Made by a program: the position numbers and the translations under genes
The notes under the pieces: model-generated
Databases searched by the model: none
Seen by the model: only the letters and a program-made list of their open reading frames with translations
What the model was told of the DNA's origin: nothing
Shown: positions 25,317 to 34,392 of the stretch, in pieces
How positions within the stretch are numbered: position 1 is the first letter of the stretch
Layout: every line of letters begins with the position of its first letter
Assembly: GCF_000484535.1 (NCBI RefSeq)
Contig: NC_022600.1
Coordinates: 2,294,001 to 2,358,000, forward strand
Reading direction: 5' to 3'
DNA length: 64,000 nucleotides
Origin: Gloeobacter kilaueensis JS1
GTDB taxonomy: Bacteria > Cyanobacteriota > Cyanobacteriia > Gloeobacterales > Gloeobacteraceae

Positions 25317-27025
25317 GTCGTGCTTGCAAGACCACTTACAAAGTCTCTTGCGGCCCTTAGTTCCTCATCTGTTGCAAGGTCGCGTGCGAGCACTGGGTTT
25401 ACCCACCTTGGTCCATGCCCGCTTACTGTTCTAACAAAGCCTTCAAGTTCTCCAACATCCACGACATAGAGCCCCCCTGCACGTAGATTTGATAGAAGTC
25501 GTTCACATGCTACGGACGGATCACCCGATGGAACAAATACTTTACCAGCAAGTTTGGCATTACTCCAGGGTGACGACTGTTTAAGAATTGATTGAATAGC
25601 AGCCTTAGTTTGCTGTGGAAACGTTTCTGCTACAACAGCGGATAGCAAAGCTTCTATTGCCTCTTTTACTTCTTTAGTGTTTAGATCAGGCTTCCTCTGC
25701 TCCACAGATTTTTTCACTAGTTTCCAATCATTTACTATTGTTGTCCAATCAATTCCAAGAGATTCCACAATTGATTTTAAAGGTTCTAGCTCCGATAACA
25801 CGTCGAAGTCTGCAACCACTTTTACCGGTACATCAACAGCACGCAGTGCACGAATTACGGGGGGAAAACGAGCTTTTCCTCCGCAATGTGTAAACATCAA
25901 GTCTGGGCGCTTTGTTTCAGGTGTACTACTCATCGTAACTGCGTCTAGTACTGCTGAATAGAAACGACAATCAGCGTCAGCCTCACACACTACAACACTT
26001 TCATGAAATAGACCATCAAGAATATTGGAGTAACGGAGTAAGGGATCACCCCAAAGCTCTTTAATTTTCTCGCTATTTAGTAATCGTACAGTATTTACAA
26101 ATCCATTTCTTGTAATTCGTATTATACGCACATCTGCGCTTTCTGCGTTGAGAACGCCCCGTAGAATATCCGTACTATGTGTTGCAATAAACAGCTGGCG
26201 TTCTTTGTTTCGATCTTGAACCAAGGTAGTGCCTAATAGCCGTGCCTGTGGTGGGTGCAAAAAGGCTTCAGGCTCGTCAATAAGCATAATACTCTCACGT
26301 CCTACTGATGTTGCTAGTAAAACACCTGCGAAGCTACGCATACCGTCACCTTGTGTATGTAATGTTGGAAGCTCCTCTATTCTTTCAACGTAGGTCACGC
26401 TAAGTCGATCTTCATTAGCATTTGGTATAGGGCGTTCGCCAACATGTAATGGAACTATGTTTCCTGCGTTACGATGAACAACAAGATCAACACCAAAAGC
26501 TTTTCGGAACTCCGAACTCAATCTAACTTCGAGTTTGTCATCTCTTAGTAGGAAATGAATTGGGTGGCTGGGGTTGTCCCGTGCGAGCGCGATGTTCTGC
26601 GGTGGAGTACAGATTTGGAGCCGTTCGTCTGCAGACAGTAAATGGCAGAACCAACGTGAAAGCCCACCTAAAACATGGTCTCCCCGCTGCCAATCGCTAT
26701 CGATTTGGCTTCGATGAAGTCCATGTCCAAGCGCTTGATAGATTGGGTTTTCAGGAGCTGAGTTTTTTGCTCTAACAGTCCATCCTGAAAGCCATTTATC
26801 GACTTCATTCACATCGCCAATTCTTTGAATTTGAAGGCTCTTTAGAACTGGGCTCATGTGGCCACTGTTTTGAAGCTTATCTCTAATGGCACGAAGAGTT
26901 GCGCTCTTTCCAGCATTATTCGGTCCAACGATGAGAACAACATCATTAGGTGAAACTGGAACCTCACTGCCATCGCTAAACGTGAGATTATTGATTACTA
27001 CTCGAAGTGTAGTTAGTCCATTCAT
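25313..27025 (-). CDS. OLD-family ATPase-TOPRIM nuclease (putative phage-defence protein)
   Basis: 570 residues. ABC-type ATPase N-terminus with Walker A GPNNAGKS (34-41), an RSFAGVLLATSVGRESIMLIDEPEAFLHPP segment carrying the signature-like and Walker B parts (about 230-255), and an ATHSTDIL His switch. A TOPRIM domain follows (about 340-450): VVVCEADADCRFY supplies the acidic E and KVVADFDVL the DxD. The C-terminal 120 residues are family-variable. OLD proteins are ATP-driven nucleases; relatives act in Gabija, PARIS-like and retron defence. No UvrD helicase is adjacent, so this is not classical Gabija. AT-rich compared with neighbours. Confidence 0.88.
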   Translation of the reverse strand: MNGLTTLRVVINNLTFSDGSEVPVSPNDVVLIVGPNNAGKSATLRAIRDKLQNSGHMSPVLKSLQIQRIGDVNEVDKWLSGWTVRAKNSAPENPIYQALGHGLHRSQIDSDWQRGDHVLGGLSRWFCHLLSADERLQICTPPQNIALARDNPSHPIHFLLRDDKLEVRLSSEFRKAFGVDLVVHRNAGNIVPLHVGERPIPNANEDRLSVTYVERIEELPTLHTQGDGMRSFAGVLLATSVGRESIMLIDEPEAFLHPPQARLLGTTLVQDRNKERQLFIATHSTDILRGVLNAESADVRIIRITRNGFVNTVRLLNSEKIKELWGDPLLRYSNILDGLFHESVVVCEADADCRFYSAVLDAVTMSSTPETKRPDLMFTHCGGKARFPPVIRALRAVDVPVKVVADFDVLSELEPLKSIVESLGIDWTTIVNDWKLVKKSVEQRKPDLNTKEVKEAIEALLSAVVAETFPQQTKAAIQSILKQSSPWSNAKLAGKVFVPSGDPSVACERLLSNLRAGGLYVVDVGELEGFVRTVSGHGPRWVNPVLARDLATDEELRAARDFVSGLASTT

Positions 27026-27372
27026 GCTTTATCAGTTAGTAATGAGTTAACTGCATAGTTACGTGCTCAAATGTAATTTCTAAATGCATACTGCTCTAGC
27101 ATTTATCCACACCAACACCATTTCGACTACACAGGTATTTCAATACTATCAGTTTTTATTGTTTTGGAACAGTAACAATGCAGCAAGCTGATGCAATCAG
27201 CTCCTCTTCTTTCAACCGCAAAAGTGGTCCTGTTTATTTACTTTTCCTCAAATTTAATAAGAGGAAACATGCTGAGAGTACGGACATGGCACAGCTAGCC
27301 TTTCAGTCGCTATAGTCTTTGCCTGTCGCAGCTCTTTATTGTCAACCGTGGTTCTCCGCTTATAGTAGGTTC
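27026..27372. other. AT-rich 347-bp promoter region of the OLD gene with two inverted repeats
   Basis: No gene seen. AGCTGAT-GCA-ATCAGCT at 27186-27202 is a perfect 7-bp inverted repeat; TTTCCTC (27243-27249) pairs with GAGGAAA (27261-27267). Either could be an operator or a terminator of the leftward Uma2 operon's opposite side; no T-run supports termination. Confidence 0.4.
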
Positions 27373-28110
27373 TCACAGGCTCTCAGGCTCTATTCCCAGT
27401 GCCCTTAGTTGCTCCGCCAGGGCTGCAGCTCGCCGCTCCGCCTGTTCAGCTCTCTGGCGTTCTTGCTCCAATTCCGTTGGTATCCACCGACCTGCTACGT
27501 CATACCACCGCAACCACTCTCGCTCCACTCCTGCAAAGCTGCCCTGCCACAAACCCAGCCCGATCTGTAATGGTTCTATCCACAGCCTCGGCTCCGCCAT
27601 TTCTTGATATTCTGCTCCCTCCAACTGAAATAGCCGATAGGTGTTGCCCTCTCGGTTGAACAGCACATAGTACGGCACCCGCAGGATGCTCTCGTACACC
27701 TCCCACTTCGAGGGCGGCTGCCGACCCCGCAAAGTCTGACCCTGGTCTTCCTCCAGGGTTCCTGGTGAGAGTAGCTCGATCACTACCACCGGTGCGCGGC
27801 CCTCCCGCCAGAGCACGTAGCTGAGGCGACCCGCATCAACCAGGCGGGGTACGCCCACGACGGCAAACCAGTCGGGCCGCTTGTAGTAGCTGGTGTTGAG
27901 CGAGTCGTAGTACAGATTGAGGTCGGCGGCGGTGAAGACCTGATCAGCCGGGTAGGTAGCAGGCTGGAAAGTCTGGCTGAGCAGTTGCGGCTGCCAATCG
28001 TGAAACTCGTCTGGCAAACCGGGTTCCTCGGGATTCTCACTCGGCAGCTCATACATCGAGGGCAGCGGTGGCGGTGGTGATGAGGTGCGTACCGGTTTAT
28101 AAGTCGTCAT
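27373..28110 (-). CDS. Uma2 family restriction-endonuclease-like protein
   Basis: 245 residues from ATG at 28110 (MTTYKPVRT). The PD-(D/E)xK-type core is visible as KRPDWFAVVGV (D), APVVVIELLSPGT (E-x-hydrophobic) and KWEVYESILRVPYYVLFN, the standard Uma2 order. A C-terminal coiled coil (ELEQERQRAEQAERRAA) ends the protein. Uma2 proteins are numerous in cyanobacteria and their role is unclear. Last gene of a three-gene operon. Confidence 0.9.
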   Translation of the reverse strand: MTTYKPVRTSSPPPPLPSMYELPSENPEEPGLPDEFHDWQPQLLSQTFQPATYPADQVFTAADLNLYYDSLNTSYYKRPDWFAVVGVPRLVDAGRLSYVLWREGRAPVVVIELLSPGTLEEDQGQTLRGRQPPSKWEVYESILRVPYYVLFNREGNTYRLFQLEGAEYQEMAEPRLWIEPLQIGLGLWQGSFAGVEREWLRWYDVAGRWIPTELEQERQRAEQAERRAAALAEQLRALGIEPESL

Positions 28111-28156
28111 CGGGCCTCTACTTGTACAGGATCCTCTGTCCACGGGGCGCTCTCGC

Positions 28157-28375
28157 TCAGGGCGTGTTGCCGTTGGCTAGCCGGGCGTTCTCCGCAGCCC
28201 ACTTTGCGTGCAACTGCCCAATAGGGCTTTGCTCATAATCGCGGTCTAACATCTCCTGGATTGCCTGCAGTTCCTTGCTCCAGGCACGCATCTCCGCAGA
28301 AACTGCCCGTAGCTGTGCGATCAGCCGCTGATGGGTCGCCTCATCCGGCACATAAGGGGCAGATGGCTCGTTCAT
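28157..28375 (-). CDS. Small helical hypothetical protein (72 aa)
   Basis: 72 residues, nearly all predicted helix (HQRLIAQLRAVSAEMRAWSK, then LQAIQEMLDRDYEQ). Starts inside the stop of the preceding 113-aa gene (ATGA overlap at 28372-28375) and lies 46 bp ahead of the Uma2 gene. Size and coupling are like an antitoxin or adaptor, but no family is recognised. Confidence 0.6.
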   Translation of the reverse strand: MNEPSAPYVPDEATHQRLIAQLRAVSAEMRAWSKELQAIQEMLDRDYEQSPIGQLHAKWAAENARLANGNTP

Positions 28376-28713
28376 GACAATCTCCAGAACTGTTGCACTT
28401 CGCGAATACTCTGCAGGAAGGCCGCGATGCGGTTGCTACCTGATGTGGCGCTCTGTCTGAGTAAGTTCATCTTAGCGGTGGCTGTCTGGATATCATCGCG
28501 GGCAATACCTGCCATCAGACCGCTCAAGCGCCGGTAGAGATCCTGGGCATCGTCGCTGACGTTGCTGAGAGCCTGAAGATCATTAAGGGTTAGGTCGCTC
28601 TGCCCGTGCTGCTCGAAAAGAGTGCGCTCAATGCTCCCCGCAAAGTCAATGACATCGAGTAGTTGAGAGGCAAGGGCGAAGATTTCGTTTTTCAGTTCAT
28701 CCGACAGTCGCAT
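28372..28713 (-). CDS. Helical hypothetical protein (113 aa), first gene of Uma2 operon
   Basis: 113 residues, all-helical, no cysteine or catalytic motif visible (MRLSDELKNEIFALASQLLD at the start). Coupled by ATGA to the 72-aa gene. Normal host-like GC, in contrast to the AT-rich OLD gene next door. Function unknown; the conserved three-gene order would need comparison with other genomes. Confidence 0.6.
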   Translation of the reverse strand: MRLSDELKNEIFALASQLLDVIDFAGSIERTLFEQHGQSDLTLNDLQALSNVSDDAQDLYRRLSGLMAGIARDDIQTATAKMNLLRQSATSGSNRIAAFLQSIREVQQFWRLS

Positions 28714-28800
28714 CAGCTTCTGGTAGTGGAGATAGAGGTGCGTGGCGGCTCGGTTGCATGTTGCGCTTGAGGGGCATCTTCAGCCAGACAGATGCGCCGC

Positions 28801-28833
28801 GCCAGAACGTCCGCCTCTTCGAGGCGAAGTGGT
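28801..28833 (+). repeat. 33-bp direct repeat, right copy (attR-like)
   Basis: Exact copy of 24037-24069 in the same orientation. Read in the same frame it also ends in K-W followed by a stop (TGA instead of TAA). The rplM promoter follows within 40 bp. Confidence 0.85.
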
Positions 28834-28844
28834 GACGAGGGCTC

Positions 28845-28874
28845 TTTGAAGCCGGGGTCGCTATTGTGTATAAT
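28845..28874 (+). promoter_or_regulatory. Probable promoter of rplM operon
   Basis: A perfect -10 hexamer TATAAT at 28869-28874 lies 42 bp before the rplM GTG; TTTGAA at 28845-28850 with 18-bp spacing is a weak -35 candidate. Confidence 0.45.
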
Positions 28875-28915
28875 CCTAATTTGTGTGCGCAACGGCAGCA
28901 CAGGAGCAGTGGACC

Positions 28916-29374
28916 GTGACAGCTAAGACTTTTCTGCCCGCAGTGGACGCCATCGAGCGTCAGTGGTTGGTGGTAGACGCCGCCGGCCAGCATCTGGGGC
29001 GTCTGGCGAGTGTCGTCGCCAATCTTTTACGGGGCAAACATCGCCCCAACTTTACCCCGCACCTCGACACGGGCGACTTTGTGATCGTGATCAACGCCGA
29101 AAAAGTCCAGGTGACGGGCCGCAAGAGTTCTCAAAAGCTATATCGCCGCAACTCAGGCCGCCCCGGCGGCATGAAAGTCGAAACCTTCAGCCACCTGCAG
29201 GCGCGCCTGCCCGAGCGGATCGTCGAAAAGGCGGTCTGGGGGATGTTGCCCCACACCCGCCTGGGCCGCCAGCAGTACACCAAGCTCAAGGTCTACAAGG
29301 GGGCGCTCCATCCCCACGCTGCCCAAAAACCCGCACCCTTCGATCTGAGCACGGTGCTCGGAGGTCAACCATGA
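28916..29374 (+). CDS. rplM: Ribosomal protein L13 (uL13)
   Basis: 152 residues from GTG at 28916, with AGGAG nine bases upstream; the alignable family start (T-A-K-T-F-L-P) fits this better than an upstream ATG-less extension. Hallmarks: [64 protein letters not shown]. 50S subunit assembly protein. Overlaps rpsI by ATGA. Confidence 0.97.
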   Translation: MTAKTFLPAVDAIERQWLVVDAAGQHLGRLASVVANLLRGKHRPNFTPHLDTGDFVIVINAEKVQVTGRKSSQKLYRRNSGRPGGMKVETFSHLQARLPERIVEKAVWGMLPHTRLGRQQYTKLKVYKGALHPHAAQKPAPFDLSTVLGGQP

Positions 29375-29772
29375 TTCAAAATGCTGCCGTCTACTGGGGA
29401 ACGGGCCGCCGCAAGTCGGCGATTGCCCGCGTGCGCCTCGTACCGGGTACGGGAGAGCTGATTATCAATGGCCGCCCCGGCGACGAGTATCTTCACTTCC
29501 GCCAGCCGCTGGTCAGCCACGCCAGGGCTCCCCTCGAGACACTCGGCCTCGAAAATCAGTACAATATAGTAGTAAACGCGTCCGGTGGTGGCGTTGCCGG
29601 CCAGGCCGGGGCTATCCGTCTGGGTATTGCCCGTGCTCTGTGCGAATTGTCCCCCGACAACCGTCATCCTCTCAAGGTTGAGGGCTACCTCAGCCGTGAC
29701 CCGCGAGCGAAGGAGCGTCGCAAGTACGGTCTAAAGAAGGCGCGCAAAGCTCCTCAATTCTCCAAGCGCTAA
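29371..29772 (+). CDS. rpsI: Ribosomal protein S9 (uS9)
   Basis: 133 residues from ATG at 29371, preceded by GGAGGT and overlapping the rplM stop by 4 nt. [14 protein letters not shown] near the N-terminus and the conserved C-terminus [12 protein letters not shown], whose last residues reach the ribosomal P site. Standard rplM-rpsI pair. Confidence 0.97.
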   Translation: MIQNAAVYWGTGRRKSAIARVRLVPGTGELIINGRPGDEYLHFRQPLVSHARAPLETLGLENQYNIVVNASGGGVAGQAGAIRLGIARALCELSPDNRHPLKVEGYLSRDPRAKERRKYGLKKARKAPQFSKR

Positions 29773-29788
29773 GCGGAGGCAACCAGTC

Positions 29789-30013
29789 ATGGCGAAAGCC
29801 GGTATTCATCCTCGTTACGAGCAGGCCCGCATCGTCTGCGGCTGCGGTACTGTCTACGAAACCCGTTCCACCAAGCCCGGCGTGATCAACGTCGAGATCT
29901 GCGCCGCCTGCCACCCCTTCTTCACTGGCCAGCAAAAGATCGTAGACGCCGAGGGCCGGGTTGACCGCTTCCTCAAGAAGTACGGCAACGTCCAGGTCCG
30001 TTCCAAGCGCTGA
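29789..30013 (+). CDS. rpmE: Ribosomal protein L31, zinc-binding type
   Basis: 74 residues. Cys17-Gly-Cys19 and Cys38-x-x-Cys41 (ICAACHPF) form the zinc site of the C+ form of bL31. [18 protein letters not shown] is the family core. Preceded by GGAGG and 16 bp after rpsI. Confidence 0.96.
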   Translation: MAKAGIHPRYEQARIVCGCGTVYETRSTKPGVINVEICAACHPFFTGQQKIVDAEGRVDRFLKKYGNVQVRSKR

Positions 30014-30106
30014 ATATCCATGTTCTGTGCTGCTTTGCCGTTTCATTAGCGCCGCTGTTTGGTTTTAGTCCAGACAGTCAAGCTGCACTTGCAAAGGAGC
30101 ACAGTC

Positions 30107-31201
30107 ATGGCCAGCCCCGATTTGATGGTTCAAAAGCTCAAAGACATCGAGCGCACCTACAACGATCTGACCGATCGCTTAGGCGATCCGGGCCTGGTCA
30201 GCAATCCCCAGGAGATGCTGCGGATCGTGCGGATGCGCTCGGGCCTTGAGCGCACGGTCGAAGCCTACCACCAGTGGCTCAAGCTGGGCGACGAACAAAA
30301 ATCTGTCCGCCAGATGGTGCGCGACGAACAAGATCCCGAGTTGCGCGAACTGGCCGAAGAAGAACTCGCTGGCATCGAGGAGCGCATCGCCCGACTCGAA
30401 GACGAGATCACCCTGCTGTTGTTGCCGCGCGATCCGAACGACGAAAAGAACGTCATGCTCGAAATTCGGGCCGGGGCGGGGGGAGACGAGGCGGCGATCT
30501 TTGCCGGGGATCTGATGCGCATGTACACGCGCTACGCCGAAGGCCAGGGCTGGACGGTCAAGCTCGTGAGCGAATCGGTGGCCGACATGGGCGGCTTCAA
30601 AGAAGTGATCCTCGAAATTCAAGGCGAGAGCGTCTACTCCAAGCTCAAGTTCGAGGCGGGGGTCCACCGTGTCCAGCGGGTGCCGGTCACCGAGACCCAG
30701 GGCCGGGTTCACACGAGCACGGCGACGGTGGCGATCATGCCCGAAGTCGAGGCGGTCGATGTCGAGATCAACCCCAACGACATCGAGATCACGACCGCCC
30801 GCTCCGGCGGCGCAGGCGGCCAGAACGTCAACAAGGTTGAGACCGCCGTGCATCTGGTCCACAAGCCCTCCGGCATTCACATCCATTGCCAGGAGGAGCG
30901 CTCTCAGCTGCAAAACAAGGAACGGGCGATGCAGATTCTGCGCGCCAAGCTCTACGACATCAAGCAGCGCGAGCAGCACGAGCAGGTTTCAGGAATGCGC
31001 CGCTCCCAGGTCGGTACCGGCGATCGGTCTGAAAAAATTCGCACCTACAATTACAAGGACAACCGGGTGACCGACCACCGCCTGAGCCAGAACTTTACCC
31101 TCACCACTGCGATCGGCGGGGAGATCGAACCGCTCATCCAGTCGGCAATCGCCGCTTCCCAGCGCGAACAACTGGCGGAACTGGCCCGCAGCAGCGGATG
31201 A
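30107..31201 (+). CDS. prfA: Peptide chain release factor 1
   Basis: 364 residues from ATG at 30107, with AAAGGAG upstream. The GGQ motif lies in [16 protein letters not shown]; codon-recognition region with [17 protein letters not shown] (the P-x-T-type anticodon loop region). Terminates translation at UAA/UAG. Overlaps era by ATGA. Confidence 0.96.
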   Translation: MASPDLMVQKLKDIERTYNDLTDRLGDPGLVSNPQEMLRIVRMRSGLERTVEAYHQWLKLGDEQKSVRQMVRDEQDPELRELAEEELAGIEERIARLEDEITLLLLPRDPNDEKNVMLEIRAGAGGDEAAIFAGDLMRMYTRYAEGQGWTVKLVSESVADMGGFKEVILEIQGESVYSKLKFEAGVHRVQRVPVTETQGRVHTSTATVAIMPEVEAVDVEINPNDIEITTARSGGAGGQNVNKVETAVHLVHKPSGIHIHCQEERSQLQNKERAMQILRAKLYDIKQREQHEQVSGMRRSQVGTGDRSEKIRTYNYKDNRVTDHRLSQNFTLTTAIGGEIEPLIQSAIAASQREQLAELARSSG

Positions 31202-32112
31202 TTCTCCCTGAAGCGCCGCCTGATTTTCGTTCGGGCTTTGTCGCTATCTTGGGCCGTCCAAATGTCGGTAAATCGACGCTGGTGAACCGGCTGGTAGGCG
31301 AAAAAGTAGCGATCACCGCTCCCACCGCCCAGACGACGCGCAACCGCCTGCGGGGCATTCTCACCCTGCCCACCGCCCAGATTGTCCTGGTCGATACCCC
31401 CGGCATTCACAAGCCCCAGCACCGCCTGGGAGAGGTGCTCGTCCACAATGCCCGCCGGGCAGCCGCCTCGGCGGACGGCATCTTGTTTCTGGTCGATGGG
31501 TCCGTCGAAGCCGGTAGCGGCGATCGCTTCATCGCCGAGAGCCTCAAGGGGCTCCCGACGCCCCTCTGGCTGGTGCTCAACAAGATCGACCAGCGCTCAG
31601 CGCGCAGGGCCGATCTGATCCGCGAGAGTTACCGGACACTCTTTGATCCGCCCGTCGAACTGCGGGAAGTATCCGCCCTCAAAGGCACAGGTATTGAGTC
31701 GCTGCTGGCCGATGTCATCAACCGTCTGCCCCGTGGCCCGTACTACTATCCGCCGGAGCTTTTTACCGATCAACCGGAGCGCTTCATCATGGGTGAGCTG
31801 GTGCGCGAGCAGGTTTTGCTCGCTACCCGCGAGGAGATTCCCCACTCGGTCGCGGTGGTGATCGAGCGGGTCGAAGAAGGGGAGCAACTGACGCGGGTGC
31901 TCGCCACGATCCTGGTCGAGCGCGATTCGCAAAAAGGGATCTTAATTGGCAAGGAGGGCCAGATGCTCAAGAGCATCGGCACAAAGGCCCGCACCCAGAT
32001 GCAGAAGCTGGTCGGTCACAAAGTCTTCTTGCAACTGTTCGTCAAGGTCAAGGAGCGCTGGCGGCAGTCGGACGCCACCCTCAAAGATCTGGGCTACCGG
32101 CGGGAAGATTAA
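31198..32112 (+). CDS. era: GTPase Era
   Basis: 304 residues. G1 [10 protein letters not shown]3 DTPG, G4 NKID, then a KH domain at the C-terminus ([20 protein letters not shown]). Binds 16S rRNA and assists 30S maturation. Starts inside the prfA stop; ends overlapping the purC stop by 4 bp (convergent). Confidence 0.96.
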   Translation: MILPEAPPDFRSGFVAILGRPNVGKSTLVNRLVGEKVAITAPTAQTTRNRLRGILTLPTAQIVLVDTPGIHKPQHRLGEVLVHNARRAAASADGILFLVDGSVEAGSGDRFIAESLKGLPTPLWLVLNKIDQRSARRADLIRESYRTLFDPPVELREVSALKGTGIESLLADVINRLPRGPYYYPPELFTDQPERFIMGELVREQVLLATREEIPHSVAVVIERVEEGEQLTRVLATILVERDSQKGILIGKEGQMLKSIGTKARTQMQKLVGHKVFLQLFVKVKERWRQSDATLKDLGYRRED

Positions 32113-32822
32113 AACGAGGTCGCCCCGACCCGCTCCAGTACCTCCTGGTAGGCGGCGTCTACGTCGCCCAGATCGAAGCGGAAGCGGTCCTTGTCGAGCA
32201 CCCGGTCCTCGTCGAGGGTCCACAGCCGGCAGTTGTCGGGGCTCAATTCGTCGCCCAGTTGCAGTTGACCGGCGTTGTCGTAGCCGTATTCGAGCTTGAA
32301 ATCGACCAGTCGAATGCCGCAGCGCAAATAAAAGGCACCGAGAATGTCGTTGACTTTGAGGGCGGAGTGCCGCAGCTGGGCCAGCTGGATCGCATCGACG
32401 AGGGTGAGCACCTTGAGGATGTGATCGTCGTTGAGGAGCGGATCGCCCAGATCGTCGCTCTTGTAATAAAACTCGATGAGCGCTTCGCCCAGCACCGTGC
32501 CCGTCTCAAGGCCGGTGCGTTTGGCAAGACTGCCGGCGACGATGTTGCGCACCACCACCTCCAGCGGAATCATCTGCAACCGGCGCAGGCGCAGCAGGTT
32601 CTCGCCTGCCTGTTCGATAAAGTGCGTCGGCACCCCCGAGCGCTCCAGCAGCGTAAAGAGTTTGGCTGAAACCGTGGCATTCACCCGGCCCTTGTGGGCG
32701 ATTGAGCCCTTTTTTTGGGCGTTGAAGGCAGTGGCGTCGTCTTTGAATTCTGCCAGTAAGATTGCCGGATCACTGGTCGTATAAAGAATCTTGGCCTTGC
32801 CTTCGTACAATTTTTCTGCCAC
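32109..32822 (-). CDS. purC: Phosphoribosylaminoimidazole-succinocarboxamide synthase
   Basis: 237 residues from GTG at 32822 (V-A-E-K-LYEGKAK), supported by AGGA eight bases upstream; a longer frame to 32867 is less likely. KLYEGKAKILY, FKDDATAFNAQKKG, PLEVVVRNIVAGSLAKR and DFKLEYGY are the family motifs. Joins aspartate to CAIR in purine synthesis. The companion pur genes are not in the window. Confidence 0.96.
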   Translation of the reverse strand: MAEKLYEGKAKILYTTSDPAILLAEFKDDATAFNAQKKGSIAHKGRVNATVSAKLFTLLERSGVPTHFIEQAGENLLRLRRLQMIPLEVVVRNIVAGSLAKRTGLETGTVLGEALIEFYYKSDDLGDPLLNDDHILKVLTLVDAIQLAQLRHSALKVNDILGAFYLRCGIRLVDFKLEYGYDNAGQLQLGDELSPDNCRLWTLDEDRVLDKDRFRFDLGDVDAAYQEVLERVGATSF

Positions 32823-32870
32823 GGACTTTTTCCTGCCAGGCGACGAGATCAAGTTAGCACAGGCCACCCG

Positions 32871-33086
32871 TCAGCTTACCGGCTCCAGATCGCTGCCGTC
32901 GATTAAAAATGCGCCCTGCTTGAAGCGCACCGCCCAGTAGTTCGCAGGCCGCCTGTCGAGAATCTGGCCCTCCTGGCCGACCTCCAGGAAGCTCGAAGGC
33001 CGCAGCATCGGCATCGTATCTGCCGTCTTGACAAAAGGAGGAATCCGCACCAGCCGCACCGTCTGGCCTACCTGCATCTCCGCCAT
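32871..33086 (-). CDS. sipA: SipA (NblS-interacting protein, DUF3148)
   Basis: 71 residues of SH3-like barrel: VGQTVRLVRIPPFVKTADTM, PMLRPSSFLEVGQEG, ILDRRPANYWAVRFKQGAF. This matches the small cyanobacterial DUF3148/SipA family, which binds the histidine kinase NblS (Hik33) that controls light and stress genes. The NblS gene is not here. Located 49 bp upstream of purC on the same strand. Confidence 0.8.
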   Translation of the reverse strand: MAEMQVGQTVRLVRIPPFVKTADTMPMLRPSSFLEVGQEGQILDRRPANYWAVRFKQGAFLIDGSDLEPVS

Positions 33087-33137
33087 TGCGAAACTCTTTA
33101 GCGCTGGCTCCAGTGTAGCGCCCGGTCTTTTTAAGAG

Positions 33138-33170
33138 TTTTCCACAGCCTTGTGCATAAGTTGTGAATTG
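33138..33170. promoter_or_regulatory. Cluster of DnaA-box-like sites between sipA and yidD
   Basis: TTTTCCACA at 33138-33146 (the form common in cyanobacteria), TTATGCACA on the minus strand at 33151-33159, and CAATTCACA (two mismatches) on the minus strand at 33162-33170, all in a 98-bp divergent gap. Confidence 0.4.
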
Positions 33171-33202
33171 TTAGGCTAAAAGCAGTGATCGCCCGTTCTG
33201 CC

Positions 33203-33460
33203 ATGATGCCCACCCGCCGGGTTGCCACCGGGGCAATCCGCTTTTACCAGCGATTTCTCTCGCCACTCACCCCCCCCAGTTGCCGCTTTGTGCCCACCTG
33301 CTCGGAGTACACGCGCCAGGCGATCGATCGCTTTGGCGTCATCCGGGGGGTGTGGCTGGGCAGCCGTCGCCTCTGCCGGTGTCATCCGTGGCATCCGGGC
33401 GGTTACGATCCGGTGCCGGAAAACCTGGACAAACCCCGGATGCCCGAACCCGGACGTTAG
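33203..33460 (+). CDS. yidD: YidD membrane-insertion efficiency factor
   Basis: 85 residues from ATG at 33203 (33206 and a GTG at 33185 are alternatives). Core [31 protein letters not shown] and [17 protein letters not shown] are typical, with the four conserved cysteines. Assists YidC in inserting membrane proteins. Separate from rnpA/yidC here and followed closely by tatC. Confidence 0.94.
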   Translation: MMPTRRVATGAIRFYQRFLSPLTPPSCRFVPTCSEYTRQAIDRFGVIRGVWLGSRRLCRCHPWHPGGYDPVPENLDKPRMPEPGR

Positions 33461-33487
33461 AATTGTGAGCGGTATGGTTTGAAAACG

Positions 33488-34282
33488 ATGACCGCCATTC
33501 GACCCGATCCGCAGCAAGAAGAACAACAGCCGCCCGACGCGGCGGGCCTCAGCGAGCCCACCGAAGAAAACGAATTTCCTGACGAAGTCGAGATGACCCT
33601 GAGTGAACATCTCGAAGAGCTGCGCACCCGCATCTTCTGGGCACTCGGCGCTTTTTTGGTAGCGACGATCGGCTGTTTTGTCTTTGTAGGACCAATCGTC
33701 CAGCTTTTACAAAAACCCGCCGGAACAGCGGTCAAGTTCATCCAGACCGTCCCCGGCGAATACTTTTTTGTCTCCTTTAAAGTCGCCGGTTACTGCGGCC
33801 TGCTCATCGCCGCCCCGGTGATCCTCTATCAGGTCATCCGCTTTGTGCTGCCGGGGTTGAGCCGCCGCGAGCGCAAGTTCCTGTTACCGATCGTCAGCGG
33901 CTCCAGCGTTCTATTTGTGCTGGGCATCGTCTTTGCCTACTTCGTGCTCGCCCCTGCCGCTTTGCTCTTTTTTGTCAGCTACGGTGCCAACGTCGTCGAG
34001 CAGACCTGGACGATCGAGCGCTACTTCGACCTGATGTTCTTTATGCTCCTCAGCTCCGGCATCGTCTTTCAGCTGCCAATTCTCCAGGTACTGCTGGGGG
34101 TGACGGGGATCGTCTCCTCCGCCCGAATGTTCTCAGTCTGGCGCTACGTCGCCCTGCTGGCAGTCGTGGTCGGGGCGGTGGTCACTCCCTCCACCGACCC
34201 CCTCACCCAGAGCCTGCTCGCTGGAGCGGTGACGGGCTTGTATTTTGGCGGGGCCACCACCGTCCGCCTGCTCGGAAAATAG
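33488..34282 (+). CDS. tatC: Sec-independent protein translocase TatC
   Basis: 264 residues from ATG at 33488. A charged, Glu/Pro-rich N-terminal tail is followed by MTLSEHLEELRTRIFWAL, the invariant TatC start, and six membrane segments; PILQVLLG and TPSTDPLTQ are conserved loops. Receptor for twin-arginine signal peptides, which here would act at the cytoplasmic membrane. TatA/B are not in the window. Confidence 0.96.
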   Translation: MTAIRPDPQQEEQQPPDAAGLSEPTEENEFPDEVEMTLSEHLEELRTRIFWALGAFLVATIGCFVFVGPIVQLLQKPAGTAVKFIQTVPGEYFFVSFKVAGYCGLLIAAPVILYQVIRFVLPGLSRRERKFLLPIVSGSSVLFVLGIVFAYFVLAPAALLFFVSYGANVVEQTWTIERYFDLMFFMLLSSGIVFQLPILQVLLGVTGIVSSARMFSVWRYVALLAVVVGAVVTPSTDPLTQSLLAGAVTGLYFGGATTVRLLGK

Positions 34283-34392
34283 CCATAGAGGTAGGGCTCG
34301 CTAAGATGAACTTGCTTGCCACACACCGCCCAGATTGGCTCAGGGAACACTGCCGCCGCCTGTAAGCCCAGTCGTTCGGTTATTGCGCGCCT

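Noticed and set aside
25313-27025. Gabija GajA
   Set aside because: No GajB-type UvrD helicase is next to it; only general OLD-family membership is supported.
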